A DNA stretch of 64,000 nucleotides from Halomonas rhizosphaerae (GTDB lineage Bacteria; Pseudomonadota; Gammaproteobacteria; Pseudomonadales; Halomonadaceae), in assembly GCF_030010555.1 (NCBI RefSeq), contig NZ_JASCQP010000011.1:62001-126000 (forward strand), read 5' to 3'. The notes beneath the pieces are model-generated. The model saw only the letters and a list, made by a program, of their open reading frames with translations, was not told the origin of the DNA and made no database searches. Of this stretch, positions 10,363 through 23,664 are shown in pieces. Position 1 is the stretch's first letter. The number at the start of each line of letters is the position of its first letter. The translations under genes were made by a program, and so were the position numbers.

Positions 10363-12705
10363 ATGAAAATCAAGACCATCGGACTGGCGGCGCTGCTGCT
10401 CGTAGGTGCCCAGGCGGCACAGGCGGAACCTTTCGACGTTTCCGACATAAGGGTAGAGGGGCTGCAGCGGGTTTCCCCCGCCTCGGTGTTCAATGCCTTT
10501 CCTGTCAGCGCCCGCGACCGGGTCGACGAGCGCGAGCTGGCCGAGGCGGCCCGCGAGCTCTTCGCCACCGGCCTGTTCGAGGACGTCAGCCTGGCCCGCG
10601 AGGGGGACGTGCTGATCATCCAGGTGGTGGAGCGCCCGACCATCGCGCGCCTCGATATCGAGGGCAACGACCAGATCCCCGATGAGGACCTGCGCGACGG
10701 CCTCAAGCAGGCCGGGCTGGAGGAGGGGCAGGTGCTGCAGCTCTCCACCCTCGAGGAGATCCAGCGCGAACTCGAGGGGGTCTACCAGTCCCAAGGGCGC
10801 TACAGCGCCCGGATCGAGACCTCCGTCGAGGAGGTCAGCGAGGGCCAGGTCCAGGTCAACATCGACATCGACGAGGGGGCGGTGGCCAAGATCCGCCAGA
10901 TCAACATCGTCGGCAATCGTGACTTCGACGATGAGGAGCTGCGCGAGGTCTTCGAGCTCGAGGACAAGCCGGGGTTCTTCTTCGGCTGGTTCTCCAGCGA
11001 CGAGTACTCCCGCGAGGCCCTGGCCGGTGACCTGGAACGGCTGCGCTCCTTCTACCTGGACCGCGGCTACGTGAACTTCAACATCGAGTCCTCCCAGGTC
11101 TCGATCAGCCCCGACAAGTCGCGGATCTTCGTTACCGTGAACATCGACGAGGGGCGGCAGTACCGGCTGGGCGACATCCGCTTCGCCGGCGATCTGCGGA
11201 TCCCCGAGCGCGAGGCCCGTGAGCTGCTGGACGTGGAGAGCGGCGAGATCTTCTCTCGCAGCGACGTCACCGCCTCCTCGGAGGCCCTGCGCTCGCGGCT
11301 GGGTGCCGAGGGCTTCGCCTTCGCCAACGTGGACGGCATTCCCGAGGTCGCCACCAGCGGCGACACCGTGGACCTGACCTTCCGCGTCGAGCCCGGCCGC
11401 CGGGCTTACGTGCGGCGCATCGAGTTCGCCGGCAACACCACCACCCAGGACGAGGTGCTGCGGCGCGAGATGGTCCAGATGGAGGGGGCGCCGGCCTCCA
11501 CCGAGTCGATCAGCCAGTCGCGCCAGCGCCTGGAGCGCCTGGGCTTCTTCAAGCAGGTCGACGTGGAGACGCGACCGGTGGCCGGCGAGCCCGACAAGCT
11601 CGACGTCACCTACACCGTGGAGGAGCAGCCCTCCGGCTCGATCTCGGCGAGCATCGGCTTCTCCCAGAGCGCCGGGGTGATCTACGGTGCCTCGCTGTCC
11701 CAGAACAACTTTCTCGGCACCGGCAACCGGGTCAACCTCGGTGCCCAGCGCAGCGACACCTTCACCAGCCTCAACTTCGGTTTCACCGACCCGTACTGGA
11801 CCCTCGACGGCATCTCCCGCGGCTATAACCTCTACTACCGCGAGACCGACTACGAGGACTCCGACATCTCGACCTACTCCACCGACGCCTTCGGTGGGGG
11901 CATCAACTTCGGCTACCCGATCAACGAGCTGACTCGCCTGAACTTCGGGGCTGCTCTCGAGGACCTGTCGCTCAAGACCTATCGCGATACGCCGGCCGAG
12001 ATCATCCAGTATGAAAATGACCAGGGCAGCGATGCCCAGAGCCTGAAGCTCACCGCCAGCTGGACCCGCAACAACCTCAATCGCGGCATCATGCCCACCG
12101 CCGGCAACTACCAGCGCCTGTCGCTGGAGAGCGCGGTGCCGGGCAGCGACGCCGAGTACTACAAGCTGCGCGCCCAGGCCCGCCAGATCTTCCCCTTCAA
12201 CGAGGAGCAGACCTGGGGCCTGAAGTTCAGCGGCGAGCTGGGCTATGCGGACACCGTCGGCGGCGACGACCCCTATCCGTTCTACGAGAACTTCTTCTCC
12301 GGCGGCCTGGGCTCGGTCCGCGGCTTCACCGGCAACACCCTGGGGCCGGCCACCACCGAGCGCAACGGTGGCGACGACCGCACCCTGGGCGGCAACGTCC
12401 TGGTGGAGGGCAGCGCCGAGGTGCTCTTCCCGGTGCCCTTCGTCGAGGACCAGCGCTCGCTGCAGGCCTCGCTGTTCCTGGATGCCGGCAATACCTTCCT
12501 GACCGACTGCTACGACGTGCCTGAGGGATTCACCTCGACATGCGACTCCGGCGTCGACCTGGGCGAGCTGCGCTACAGCGCGGGGGTCGGCCTCTCCTGG
12601 TTGACCCCGGTGGGGCCGCTGACCTTCAGCGTCGCCGAGCCGCTCAACGACGAGGACGGTGACGACACCCAGTTCTTCCAGTTCTCGCTGGGTCAGACCT
12701 TCTGA
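10363..12705 (+). CDS. bamA: Outer membrane protein assembly factor BamA
   Basis: Central subunit of the BAM complex that folds beta-barrel proteins into the outer membrane. The 780-residue protein has a signal peptide ending at about AQA/E. Five POTRA repeats fill residues 24 to about 420; for example EPFDVSDIRVEGLQRVS begins POTRA1. A 16-strand barrel follows, with the loop-6 VRGF motif in GLGSVRGFTGNTLGP. It ends in Phe (FQFSLGQTF), the usual BAM recognition signal. It is followed closely by skp and lpxD, as in most gammaproteobacteria. Confidence 0.98.
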   Translation: MKIKTIGLAALLLVGAQAAQAEPFDVSDIRVEGLQRVSPASVFNAFPVSARDRVDERELAEAARELFATGLFEDVSLAREGDVLIIQVVERPTIARLDIEGNDQIPDEDLRDGLKQAGLEEGQVLQLSTLEEIQRELEGVYQSQGRYSARIETSVEEVSEGQVQVNIDIDEGAVAKIRQINIVGNRDFDDEELREVFELEDKPGFFFGWFSSDEYSREALAGDLERLRSFYLDRGYVNFNIESSQVSISPDKSRIFVTVNIDEGRQYRLGDIRFAGDLRIPEREARELLDVESGEIFSRSDVTASSEALRSRLGAEGFAFANVDGIPEVATSGDTVDLTFRVEPGRRAYVRRIEFAGNTTTQDEVLRREMVQMEGAPASTESISQSRQRLERLGFFKQVDVETRPVAGEPDKLDVTYTVEEQPSGSISASIGFSQSAGVIYGASLSQNNFLGTGNRVNLGAQRSDTFTSLNFGFTDPYWTLDGISRGYNLYYRETDYEDSDISTYSTDAFGGGINFGYPINELTRLNFGAALEDLSLKTYRDTPAEIIQYENDQGSDAQSLKLTASWTRNNLNRGIMPTAGNYQRLSLESAVPGSDAEYYKLRAQARQIFPFNEEQTWGLKFSGELGYADTVGGDDPYPFYENFFSGGLGSVRGFTGNTLGPATTERNGGDDRTLGGNVLVEGSAEVLFPVPFVEDQRSLQASLFLDAGNTFLTDCYDVPEGFTSTCDSGVDLGELRYSAGVGLSWLTPVGPLTFSVAEPLNDEDGDDTQFFQFSLGQTF

Positions 12706-12733
12706 TCCGGCCCCCTATCGAGGAGTCTCCCCC

Positions 12734-13240
12734 ATGCGCAAGCTGTCCGCCGCTCTCTGCCTCGGCCTGCTGGCCGCCGTGACCCTGCCGGCCCAGGCCG
12801 ACGAGGTGGCCGTGCTCGACTGGCGCGCCGCGCTGATGGAGACCGATGCCGCCCAGCGCTCCATGAACGAGCTGCGCAACCGCCTCGCCGGTCAGCAGCA
12901 GGAGGCCGAGTCCCTGGGCCAGGAGCTCCAGCAGACCCAGCAGCGCCTGCAGCAGCAGGGCGAGAGCATGACCGAGACCGAGCGGCGCACGGCCATGCAG
13001 GAGTTCCAGCAGAAGGGGCAGCGCTTCGAGCGGCTGCGCCAGGAGATCGGCCAGGCGCGCCAGCAGTCCGAGCAGCAGTTCCTCCAGCAGGCCGAGCCCA
13101 AGCTGGACCAGGCCGTCCAGCAGGTCATCGACCGCCACGGGGTCGAGGTGCTCGTGGACCCGAACGGCGTGCTGCATTCCGAACGGGAGCTGCAGAACCT
13201 GACCGGGGAAGTCACCGAGATCCTCAACACCCTCTACTGA
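12734..13240 (+). CDS. skp: Periplasmic chaperone Skp/OmpH family
   Basis: Holdase that carries unfolded outer-membrane proteins across the periplasm to BamA. The 168-residue product has a signal peptide (MRKLSAALCLGLLAAVTLPAQA). A long Gln/Glu-rich helical region follows (about residues 45-125), forming the coiled-coil tentacles. The C-terminus closes the trimer body. The start ATG at 12734 follows GAGGAG. It lies 28 nt after bamA and is probably cotranscribed. Confidence 0.93.
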   Translation: MRKLSAALCLGLLAAVTLPAQADEVAVLDWRAALMETDAAQRSMNELRNRLAGQQQEAESLGQELQQTQQRLQQQGESMTETERRTAMQEFQQKGQRFERLRQEIGQARQQSEQQFLQQAEPKLDQAVQQVIDRHGVEVLVDPNGVLHSERELQNLTGEVTEILNTLY

Positions 13241-13268
13241 GCCGGCCGCCCCACGACAGCGAGTCCCC

Positions 13269-14306
13269 ATGAACCAAGACGCCCGAACCCTCACACTGGC
13301 CGAGATCGCCGAGCGCCTGGGAGCCCGCCTGGAGGGTGACGGCGGCCGGCGGGTGAGCGGCCTGGCCACGCTCAGGGAGGCCGAGCCGGACCAGGTGGCC
13401 TTCCTCGCCAATCGCGCCTACCTCAAGGACCTGCCGGGGACCCGGGCCGCGGCGGTGCTGCTGGCACCCGGCCATGCCGGGACCTGCCCGGTGGCGCGCC
13501 TGGAGATGGACAACCCCTACCTCGGCTACGCCGAGCTGTCGCGGCTCTTCGATCCCCTGGCCGGGCGTACCCCGGCCGGTATCCACCCCACGGCGGTGGT
13601 CGCCGACGACGTCCGCCTGGGCGCGGAGGTGGCCATCGGCCCCCAGGCGGTGATCGAGTCGGGGGTCGAGCTGGGTGACGAGGTGGTGATCGGCCCGGGC
13701 TGCGTGGTGGGCGCCGACTCGCGCATCGGTCCCGGGTCGCGCCTGCACGCCAATGTCACCGTCTGCCATGGCGTGGTGATCGGCGCCCGGGCCATCCTGC
13801 ACAGCGGCTGCGTGATCGGCGGCGACGGCTTCGGTTTCGCCCACGACGGGGCGCGCTGGCACAAGATCGCCCAGCTGGGCGGCGTGGTGCTGGGCGACGA
13901 CGTCGAGGTGGGCAGCTGCTCGAGCATCGATCGCGGCGCGCTCGGCGACACCCTGATCGGCGACGACGTCAAGATCGACAGCCAGGTGCAGATCGCCCAC
14001 AACGTGCAGATCGGCGACCACAGTGCCCTGGCCGGCTGCGTGGGCATCGCCGGTTCCACCCGGGTGGGCCGACACTGCATGCTGGGGGGCGGCGTGGGGC
14101 TCTCCGGCCACCTGACCATCGCCGACGGGGTACAGGTCACCGGCATGAGCCTGGTGACCAACTCGATCCTCGAGCCCGGGATCTACTCGTCGGGGACCGG
14201 CGCCATGGACAATGCCCAGTGGCGCCGCAACGCGGTGCGCTTCAAGCAGCTCGACGACATCGCCCGGCGCCTGGCGCGGCTCGAGAAGGCCGGCCGCAGC
14301 GGTTGA
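13269..14306 (+). CDS. lpxD: UDP-3-O-(3-hydroxyacyl)glucosamine N-acyltransferase
   Basis: Third step of lipid A synthesis: adds the N-linked 3-hydroxyacyl chain. The 345-residue protein has an N-terminal uridine-binding domain ([15 protein letters not shown]). From about residue 100 it has many left-handed beta-helix hexapeptide repeats ([18 protein letters not shown] and others). The catalytic His is expected in the conserved [11 protein letters not shown] region. The start has GCGAG upstream. Its stop overlaps the -35 of the downstream fabZ promoter. Confidence 0.97.
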   Translation: MNQDARTLTLAEIAERLGARLEGDGGRRVSGLATLREAEPDQVAFLANRAYLKDLPGTRAAAVLLAPGHAGTCPVARLEMDNPYLGYAELSRLFDPLAGRTPAGIHPTAVVADDVRLGAEVAIGPQAVIESGVELGDEVVIGPGCVVGADSRIGPGSRLHANVTVCHGVVIGARAILHSGCVIGGDGFGFAHDGARWHKIAQLGGVVLGDDVEVGSCSSIDRGALGDTLIGDDVKIDSQVQIAHNVQIGDHSALAGCVGIAGSTRVGRHCMLGGGVGLSGHLTIADGVQVTGMSLVTNSILEPGIYSSGTGAMDNAQWRRNAVRFKQLDDIARRLARLEKAGRSG

Positions 14307-14330
14307 GGCCGTGTCGCAGGGCGGTATAAT
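14303..14330 (+). promoter_or_regulatory. Strong candidate promoter for fabZ-lpxA-lpxB-rnhB-dnaE
   Basis: TTGAGG (14303-14308) and a consensus TATAAT (14325-14330) are separated by 16 bp. The -35 lies over the lpxD stop codon. The promoter would start a transcript about 75 nt before fabZ, allowing the lipid and replication genes to be expressed apart from bamA-lpxD. Confidence 0.65.
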
Positions 14331-14412
14331 CCACCGCCTGTCTGCGCCGGCCCCTGCTGCCGGCCATGCCCTTCCGCGGGACGGGCATCCTGTCATTTCA
14401 GAGGTTGCTACG

Positions 14413-14856
14413 ATGGTAATGGACATCAACGAGATTCGTGAGTATCTGCCCCACCGCTACCCCTTCCTGCTGGTGGATCGGGTGACGGAGATCACCCTGG
14501 GCGAAGCCATCGTTGCCTACAAGAATGTCAGCATCAATGAACCCTTCTTCAACGGCCACTTCCCGCATCACCCGATCATGCCCGGGGTGCTGGTGATCGA
14601 GGCGCTGGCCCAGGCCTGTGGCATCCTCGGCTTCAAGACCGTCAACAAGCTGCCCGCCGACGGCTACGTCTACTACCTGGTGGCCAGCGACAATGTGCGC
14701 TTCAAGCGCCCGGTGATGCCCGGCGACCAGCTGGTGCTGGAGGCCAGGGTCGAGCGCACCAAGCGGGGCATCTGGAAGTTCGCCTGCCGCGCCACGGTGG
14801 ATGGCGAGCTGATCTGCGAGGCCGACATCACCTGCGCCGAGAGGAAGGTCGCTTGA
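14413..14856 (+). CDS. fabZ: 3-hydroxyacyl-[ACP] dehydratase FabZ
   Basis: Dehydrates 3-hydroxyacyl-ACP in fatty acid elongation and competes with LpxA/LpxD for 3-hydroxyacyl-ACP. The hot-dog-fold protein is 147 residues with catalytic His49 (FFNGHFP) and Glu63 (LVIEALAQ). The ATG at 14413 ([18 protein letters not shown]) is chosen because AGAGG ends 8 nt upstream; a second ATG at 14419 is too far from it. The stop overlaps the lpxA TTG start. Confidence 0.97.
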   Translation: MVMDINEIREYLPHRYPFLLVDRVTEITLGEAIVAYKNVSINEPFFNGHFPHHPIMPGVLVIEALAQACGILGFKTVNKLPADGYVYYLVASDNVRFKRPVMPGDQLVLEARVERTKRGIWKFACRATVDGELICEADITCAERKVA

Positions 14857-15620
14857 TACACCCTACCGCCCTCATCGATCCCGCGGCGCGCCTGGCCGAC
14901 GATGTCGAGGTCGGGCCCTTCACGGTGATCGGGCCCGATGTCGAGATCGGGTCCGGCAGCCATATCGGCCCCCACGTCGTGCTCAAGGGCCCCACCGTGC
15001 TGGGTGCGCGGACCCGCATCTTCCAGTTCGCGTCGGTCGGCGAGGACTGCCAGGACAAGAAATACGCCGGGGAGCCGACCCGCCTGGTGATGGGCGACGA
15101 CAACGTCATCCGCGAAGGGGCGACCCTGCATCGCGGCACCGCGCAGGATCGCGGCGAGACCACCATCGGCTCGCGCAACCTCTTCATGGCCTACGTGCAC
15201 GTCGGCCATGACTGCGTGATCGGCGACGACTGCATCCTGGCCAACCAGGTGACGCTCGCCGGCCACGTGCATCTGGGCGATTTCGTCATTATCGGTGGCC
15301 TCTCGGCCATCCATCAGTTCTGCCACTTCGGCGACCACGCCATGGCGGGCGGCGGTTCGATCATCACCAAGGACACCCCGGCCTATGTGATGATCAACGG
15401 CAATCCGGCCCAGGTCCACGGGCTCAATCTGGTGGGGCTCAAGCGCCGCGGCTTCTCCCGGGAGGCCATCCGTGCGCTGGGCGAGGCCTACAAGCTGGTC
15501 TATCGCCAGGGGTTGACCACCGAGCAGGCTCTGGATCAGATCCGGGAGCGCTTCGCGCTGCCCGAGACCGAGGCCTTCGCCGCCTCCATCGAGGCCTCGA
15601 CCCGCGGCATCATCCGCTGA
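14853..15620 (+). CDS. lpxA: UDP-N-acetylglucosamine acyltransferase LpxA
   Basis: First step of lipid A synthesis: moves 3-hydroxyacyl from ACP to UDP-GlcNAc. The 255-residue left-handed beta-helix protein has the catalytic His119 in AYVHVGHDC. The start is TTG at 14853 within the fabZ stop (TTGA overlap), preceded by GAGAGGAAGG. The product [17 protein letters not shown] aligns with the family start, so coupled translation from a rare TTG is the best reading. Confidence 0.97.
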   Translation: MIHPTALIDPAARLADDVEVGPFTVIGPDVEIGSGSHIGPHVVLKGPTVLGARTRIFQFASVGEDCQDKKYAGEPTRLVMGDDNVIREGATLHRGTAQDRGETTIGSRNLFMAYVHVGHDCVIGDDCILANQVTLAGHVHLGDFVIIGGLSAIHQFCHFGDHAMAGGGSIITKDTPAYVMINGNPAQVHGLNLVGLKRRGFSREAIRALGEAYKLVYRQGLTTEQALDQIRERFALPETEAFAASIEASTRGIIR

Positions 15621-15633
15621 GCATGGCGGCGTC

Positions 15634-16830
15634 ATGACGGTCCGTCGCGTCTACCTGGTCGCCGGCGAGCTCTCCGGCGACATCCTGGGAGCCGGCCTGA
15701 TGCGTGCGCTTAAGGCGCGTCATCCGGGGGTCGCGTTCCGCGGCATCGGCGGCCCGCGCATGATCGCCGAGGGCATCGACAGCCGCTTTCCCCTGGAGAC
15801 CCTGTCGGTGATGGGCCTGGTCGAGGTGCTCAGGCACCTGCCCGGGCTGGTCCGGGTGCGGCGTGAACTCAGGCGCGATGCCCTGGCCTGGCGGCCCGAT
15901 ATCGCCATCGGCATCGATGCCCCGGATTTCAACCTCGGGCTGGAGCGGCAGCTGCGCGAGGCGGGCCTGACCACCGCCCACTACGTCAGCCCCTCCGTCT
16001 GGGCCTGGCGGCAGGGGCGGGTCAAGGGCATCGCCCGCTCCGTCGACGCCATGCTCACCTTCCTGCCCTTCGAGGCCGCCTTCTACGCCCGCCACCGCGT
16101 GCCGGTGGCCTTCGTCGGCCATCCCCTGGCCGACGAACTGCCCCTCGACAACGACCGCACCGCCGCGCGTGCCGAGCTGGGCCTGCCCGCCCACGGCCCG
16201 GTGCTGGCCGTGCTGCCCGGTTCCCGGGCCAGCGAGATCCACTTCCTGGGCGAGACCTTCCTCGCCGCCGTCGAGCGGCTCTGCGCCTCGCGCCCCGGGC
16301 TGCGGGTGGTGGTCCCGGCGGCGACGCCCGAGCGCCGCACCGAACTGGAGGCGCTGATGGCCGAGCACCCCGCCCTGGTGGACCGCCTGACCCTGGTCGA
16401 CGGCCGGGCCCGGGAGGCCATGGTGGCAAGCAATGCGGTGCTGCTCGCCTCGGGCACCGCGGCCCTGGAGGCGATGCTCTGCCATCGTGCGATGCTGGTC
16501 GCCTACCGGATGGCGCCCATGACCCACTGGCTGGCGAAGCGACTGGTGAAGACCGAGTGGATCTCGCTGCCCAACCTGATCGCCCGCGAGGCCCTGGTGC
16601 CGGAGCTGATCCAGGATGCGGCCAACCCCGAGGCGATCGCCGCGGGACTAGGCGCCATGCTCGATGATCCCGCGGGTCGTGCGGCCCTGGAGGCGCGCTT
16701 CGCCGCCATGCATGCCGGCCTGCAGCGCGATGCCAGCCGCCGGGCGGCCGAGGCCATCGAGGCCCTGGTGGCGGGCCGTCCGCTGCCGGCCAGCGTGGCC
16801 CCGGAGCTGGCCGACGAGGTGTCGCCGTGA
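15634..16830 (+). CDS. lpxB: Lipid-A-disaccharide synthase
   Basis: Condenses UDP-2,3-diacylglucosamine with lipid X to the tetra-acyl disaccharide. The 398-residue glycosyltransferase (GT19) begins [20 protein letters not shown]. It has [15 protein letters not shown] and the nucleotide-binding [10 protein letters not shown]. It follows lpxA by 13 nt, and its stop overlaps the rnhB start. Confidence 0.97.
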   Translation: MTVRRVYLVAGELSGDILGAGLMRALKARHPGVAFRGIGGPRMIAEGIDSRFPLETLSVMGLVEVLRHLPGLVRVRRELRRDALAWRPDIAIGIDAPDFNLGLERQLREAGLTTAHYVSPSVWAWRQGRVKGIARSVDAMLTFLPFEAAFYARHRVPVAFVGHPLADELPLDNDRTAARAELGLPAHGPVLAVLPGSRASEIHFLGETFLAAVERLCASRPGLRVVVPAATPERRTELEALMAEHPALVDRLTLVDGRAREAMVASNAVLLASGTAALEAMLCHRAMLVAYRMAPMTHWLAKRLVKTEWISLPNLIAREALVPELIQDAANPEAIAAGLGAMLDDPAGRAALEARFAAMHAGLQRDASRRAAEAIEALVAGRPLPASVAPELADEVSP

Positions 16831-17465
16831 CGGTCAAGGCGCGCGCGAGTGGGAAGGGGGGCCGCGAGCTGCCGCCGCTGGTGATCGACTATCCGGGAGA
16901 CCGCCTGGCCGGGGTCGACGAGGTGGGTCGCGGCCCGCTGGTCGGCCCGGTGGTCGCCGCCGCGGTAATCCTCGACCCGGCACGGTCCATCGCGGGCCTT
17001 GCCGACTCCAAGGCGCTCACCGCCCGGCGTCGCGAGGCCCTGGCGCTCGAGATCCGCGACCGGGCGCTGGCCTTTGCCGTGGCCGAGGCGTCGGCCGCCG
17101 AGGTGGACGCGCTCAATATCTACCATGCCACCCACCTCGCCATGCGCCGTGCCATCGACGCCCTGGTGCCGGCGGCCGAGTACCTGCTGGTGGACGGCAA
17201 CCGGTTGCCCGGGCATCATGTTCCCGGCCAGGCGGTGGTCAAGGGCGATGCCCGCCATCCGGCCATCGCCGCCGCCTCGATACTGGCCAAGGTCGCCCGC
17301 GACGCGGGCATGGTGGCCCTCGATGCCCGGTATCCCGACTACGGTTTCGCCCGCCACAAGGGCTACCCGACCCGCGAACACCTGGCCGCCCTGGAGCGCC
17401 TGGGGCCGCTGCCCGACCATCGTCGCTCCTTCGGTCCGGTAAAGCGCCAGCTGGCACTGTTCTGA
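16827..17465 (+). CDS. rnhB: Ribonuclease HII
   Basis: Removes ribonucleotides misincorporated in DNA and cuts RNA in RNA:DNA hybrids. The 212-residue product has the metal-binding [11 protein letters not shown] (Asp31, Glu32) and the later conserved [10 protein letters not shown]. The start is GTG overlapping the lpxB stop (GTGA), with GAGGTG upstream. A roughly 20-residue basic N-terminal extension precedes the core. It lies between lpxB and dnaE, as in many gammaproteobacteria. Confidence 0.96.
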   Translation: MTVKARASGKGGRELPPLVIDYPGDRLAGVDEVGRGPLVGPVVAAAVILDPARSIAGLADSKALTARRREALALEIRDRALAFAVAEASAAEVDALNIYHATHLAMRRAIDALVPAAEYLLVDGNRLPGHHVPGQAVVKGDARHPAIAAASILAKVARDAGMVALDARYPDYGFARHKGYPTREHLAALERLGPLPDHRRSFGPVKRQLALF

Positions 17466-17486
17466 TTCACCAATCCCGAGCCCATC

Positions 17487-20987
<3,501 letters not shown>

Positions 20988-21022
20988 ACTGGCCGTGGCC
21001 TTCAGCATGTCCGCGAGGGGCC

Positions 21023-21223
21023 CCGGGGGCAGGCCGTAGAGGAGGTCCTACGCCAGGGGTGAGAAGGATCCCTCCGAACGGGCTGGTCAAGGATGGCCAG
21101 CACCGGACCTGCAAGCGAAGCGGGACGCGAGAGCGAAGCAGGGCGTCGGTAGCGCCCAGGGAGGGGTTCACAGCGCCTCCTCGACGGTCCGGCGTTCCGG
21201 GGCCTTCCGCCGGATCAGTCCCG
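21023..21223 (+). repeat. Dispersed palindromic repeat, copy 1 (longest form)
   Basis: This gap between dnaE and accA contains no gene. It shares with 41766-41860 the left arm (CCGGGGGCAGGCC at 21023), the inner arm (GAGGAGGTCCTACGCCA), the core GCGTCGGTAGCGCCCAGGG, then GGGGTTCACAGCGCC and the right arm GGCCTTCCGCCGGATCAG (21201 on). Relative to the 41.8-kb copy it carries about 80 nt extra in place of the central hairpin and an 18-nt extra block before the right arm. The copies lie in the same orientation. The outer arms are inverted repeats, so the RNA or single strand could fold into a long cruciform. Confidence 0.75.
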
Positions 21224-21251
21224 AGCAGTCGCCAGCAGTAGCTGTGTCGCC

Positions 21252-21279
21252 TTGCGTGGCGCGTTGAGGGTGCGATAAT
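21252..21279 (+). promoter_or_regulatory. Probable accA promoter
   Basis: TTGCGT (21252-21257) and GATAAT (21274-21279) are separated by 16 bp, 75 nt before accA and just after the repeat element. It is the best sigma-70-like pair in the gap. Confidence 0.55.
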
Positions 21280-21354
21280 GCCAGCCACTTCACTTTTCGC
21301 GCCGCGCCTGGCCTCGACGGGCAGGGCGGTGAAACACGACAAGGCATCCGGCCA

Positions 21355-22308
<954 letters not shown>

Positions 22309-22329
22309 GGGGCCTTGCTGCGTTCGGCC

Positions 22330-23664
22330 ATGTCCCTGCAACGTCTGATCGATGACGCCCTGGCCCAGACCCCGCCGGGGCGTTGTGTCTGGGTGGCCCT
22401 CTCGGGTGGCCTGGACTCCTCGCTGCTGCTGACCCTGGCGGCCACGGCCGGTCGTCGTCATCCCCGCTCCCTGCGGGCCCTGCACGTCCACCATGGCCTG
22501 CAGCCCGCCGCCGACGGCTTCGAGCGTCACTGCCGACGGCTCTGTTCGCGACTCGGCGTGCCGCTGTTCGTGGAAGGTGTCGCCGTCGACCGATCCGCCG
22601 GGCAGGGGCTGGAAGGGGCGGCCCGGGCGGCGCGCTTCGCCGCCTTCGCAGGGCGAGTGGCCCCGGGGGAGACCCTCTGGCTGGCCCAGCATCGGGATGA
22701 CCAGGCCGAGACCTTCCTGCTGGCCGCCCTGCGTGGCAGCGGGGTGCGCGGCCTGGCCGGGATGACGATGGGCCGCGACTGGCGGGGCCGGCGGCTCGAG
22801 CGCCCCTTTCTGGCTATGGCGCGGCCGACCCTCGAGGCCGAGGCGGGGCGCCGGGGCCTGGCCTGGGTGGAGGACCCCTCCAACGACGACGAGACCCTGG
22901 ACCGCAACTTCCTGCGCCACGCCGTGCTGCCGCTGCTCGCCTCCCGCTGGCCCCATGCCGGCGAGGCCCTCTCCCGCAGCGCGGTGCTGGCCGGTGAGGC
23001 AGATACCCTGCTTGGCGAGCTCGCCGGGCTGGATCTCGAGCGCCTGGGTGGCGACCCTGCGCGTTTGAAGCTTGATGGGCTGGCCGGGCTGTCGTCGGAT
23101 GCTCGCCGGCGTCTGCTGGTGCGCCACTGCTGCGCACGGCTGGGCCTGCCGACGCCGCCGGCGCGGCGGCTGGCGACGCTGCTGGCCCAGCTCGGTGCCA
23201 GGCAGGATGCCGAGGTGCGGGTGGCCTGGCCCGGCGCGGAGGCCAGGGTCTGGCGAGGGCAGCTTCATCTGCTGGCGCCGCCTGAGCCGCTGCCGGTCGA
23301 CTGGCAGGCCGGGTGGGATGGCCGCTCACCGCTGGTCACGCCATGGGGAGAGGTGCGGGTCTCGCTGGGCCGGGGCGATGGTGCACCGGTCCGTCTGCAG
23401 GTAGTACCGCGGCGAGGGGGAGAGCGGCTGCGGCTGCCCGGCCGTGGCCGGCGCGACCTCAAGCGGCTGCTGCAGGAGCTCGACGTGCCGCCCTGGGCGC
23501 GTGGGCGGCTGCTGGTGGTTCGGCTGGGAGAAACCGCGGTGGCGGTGCTCGATCCGGTGGATGAGGCGTGGCTGGCGCTCGGCGAGGGCTGGGTCAGCCG
23601 CGGCGCAGCACCAGGGGGAAGTCCGCGGCCTGCTGGTAGGCCGCCTCCTGCTCCAGATCGTTGA
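22330..23664 (+). CDS. tilS: tRNA(Ile)-lysidine synthase
   Basis: Converts C34 of the CAU anticodon of tRNA-Ile2 to lysidine, so the tRNA reads AUA. The ATP-pyrophosphatase loop SGGLDSS starts at residue 25, and HHGLQPAADGFERHC and QHRDDQAETFLL follow in the N-terminal catalytic domain. The rest forms the substrate-binding and C-terminal TilS domains. The ATG at 22330 is preferred to a TTG at 22315. The last 23 or so codons overlap the 3' end of ppx on the other strand; the Pro-rich tail they encode is outside the conserved domain. Confidence 0.93.
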   Translation: MSLQRLIDDALAQTPPGRCVWVALSGGLDSSLLLTLAATAGRRHPRSLRALHVHHGLQPAADGFERHCRRLCSRLGVPLFVEGVAVDRSAGQGLEGAARAARFAAFAGRVAPGETLWLAQHRDDQAETFLLAALRGSGVRGLAGMTMGRDWRGRRLERPFLAMARPTLEAEAGRRGLAWVEDPSNDDETLDRNFLRHAVLPLLASRWPHAGEALSRSAVLAGEADTLLGELAGLDLERLGGDPARLKLDGLAGLSSDARRRLLVRHCCARLGLPTPPARRLATLLAQLGARQDAEVRVAWPGAEARVWRGQLHLLAPPEPLPVDWQAGWDGRSPLVTPWGEVRVSLGRGDGAPVRLQVVPRRGGERLRLPGRGRRDLKRLLQELDVPPWARGRLLVVRLGETAVAVLDPVDEAWLALGEGWVSRGAAPGGSPRPAGRPPPAPDR

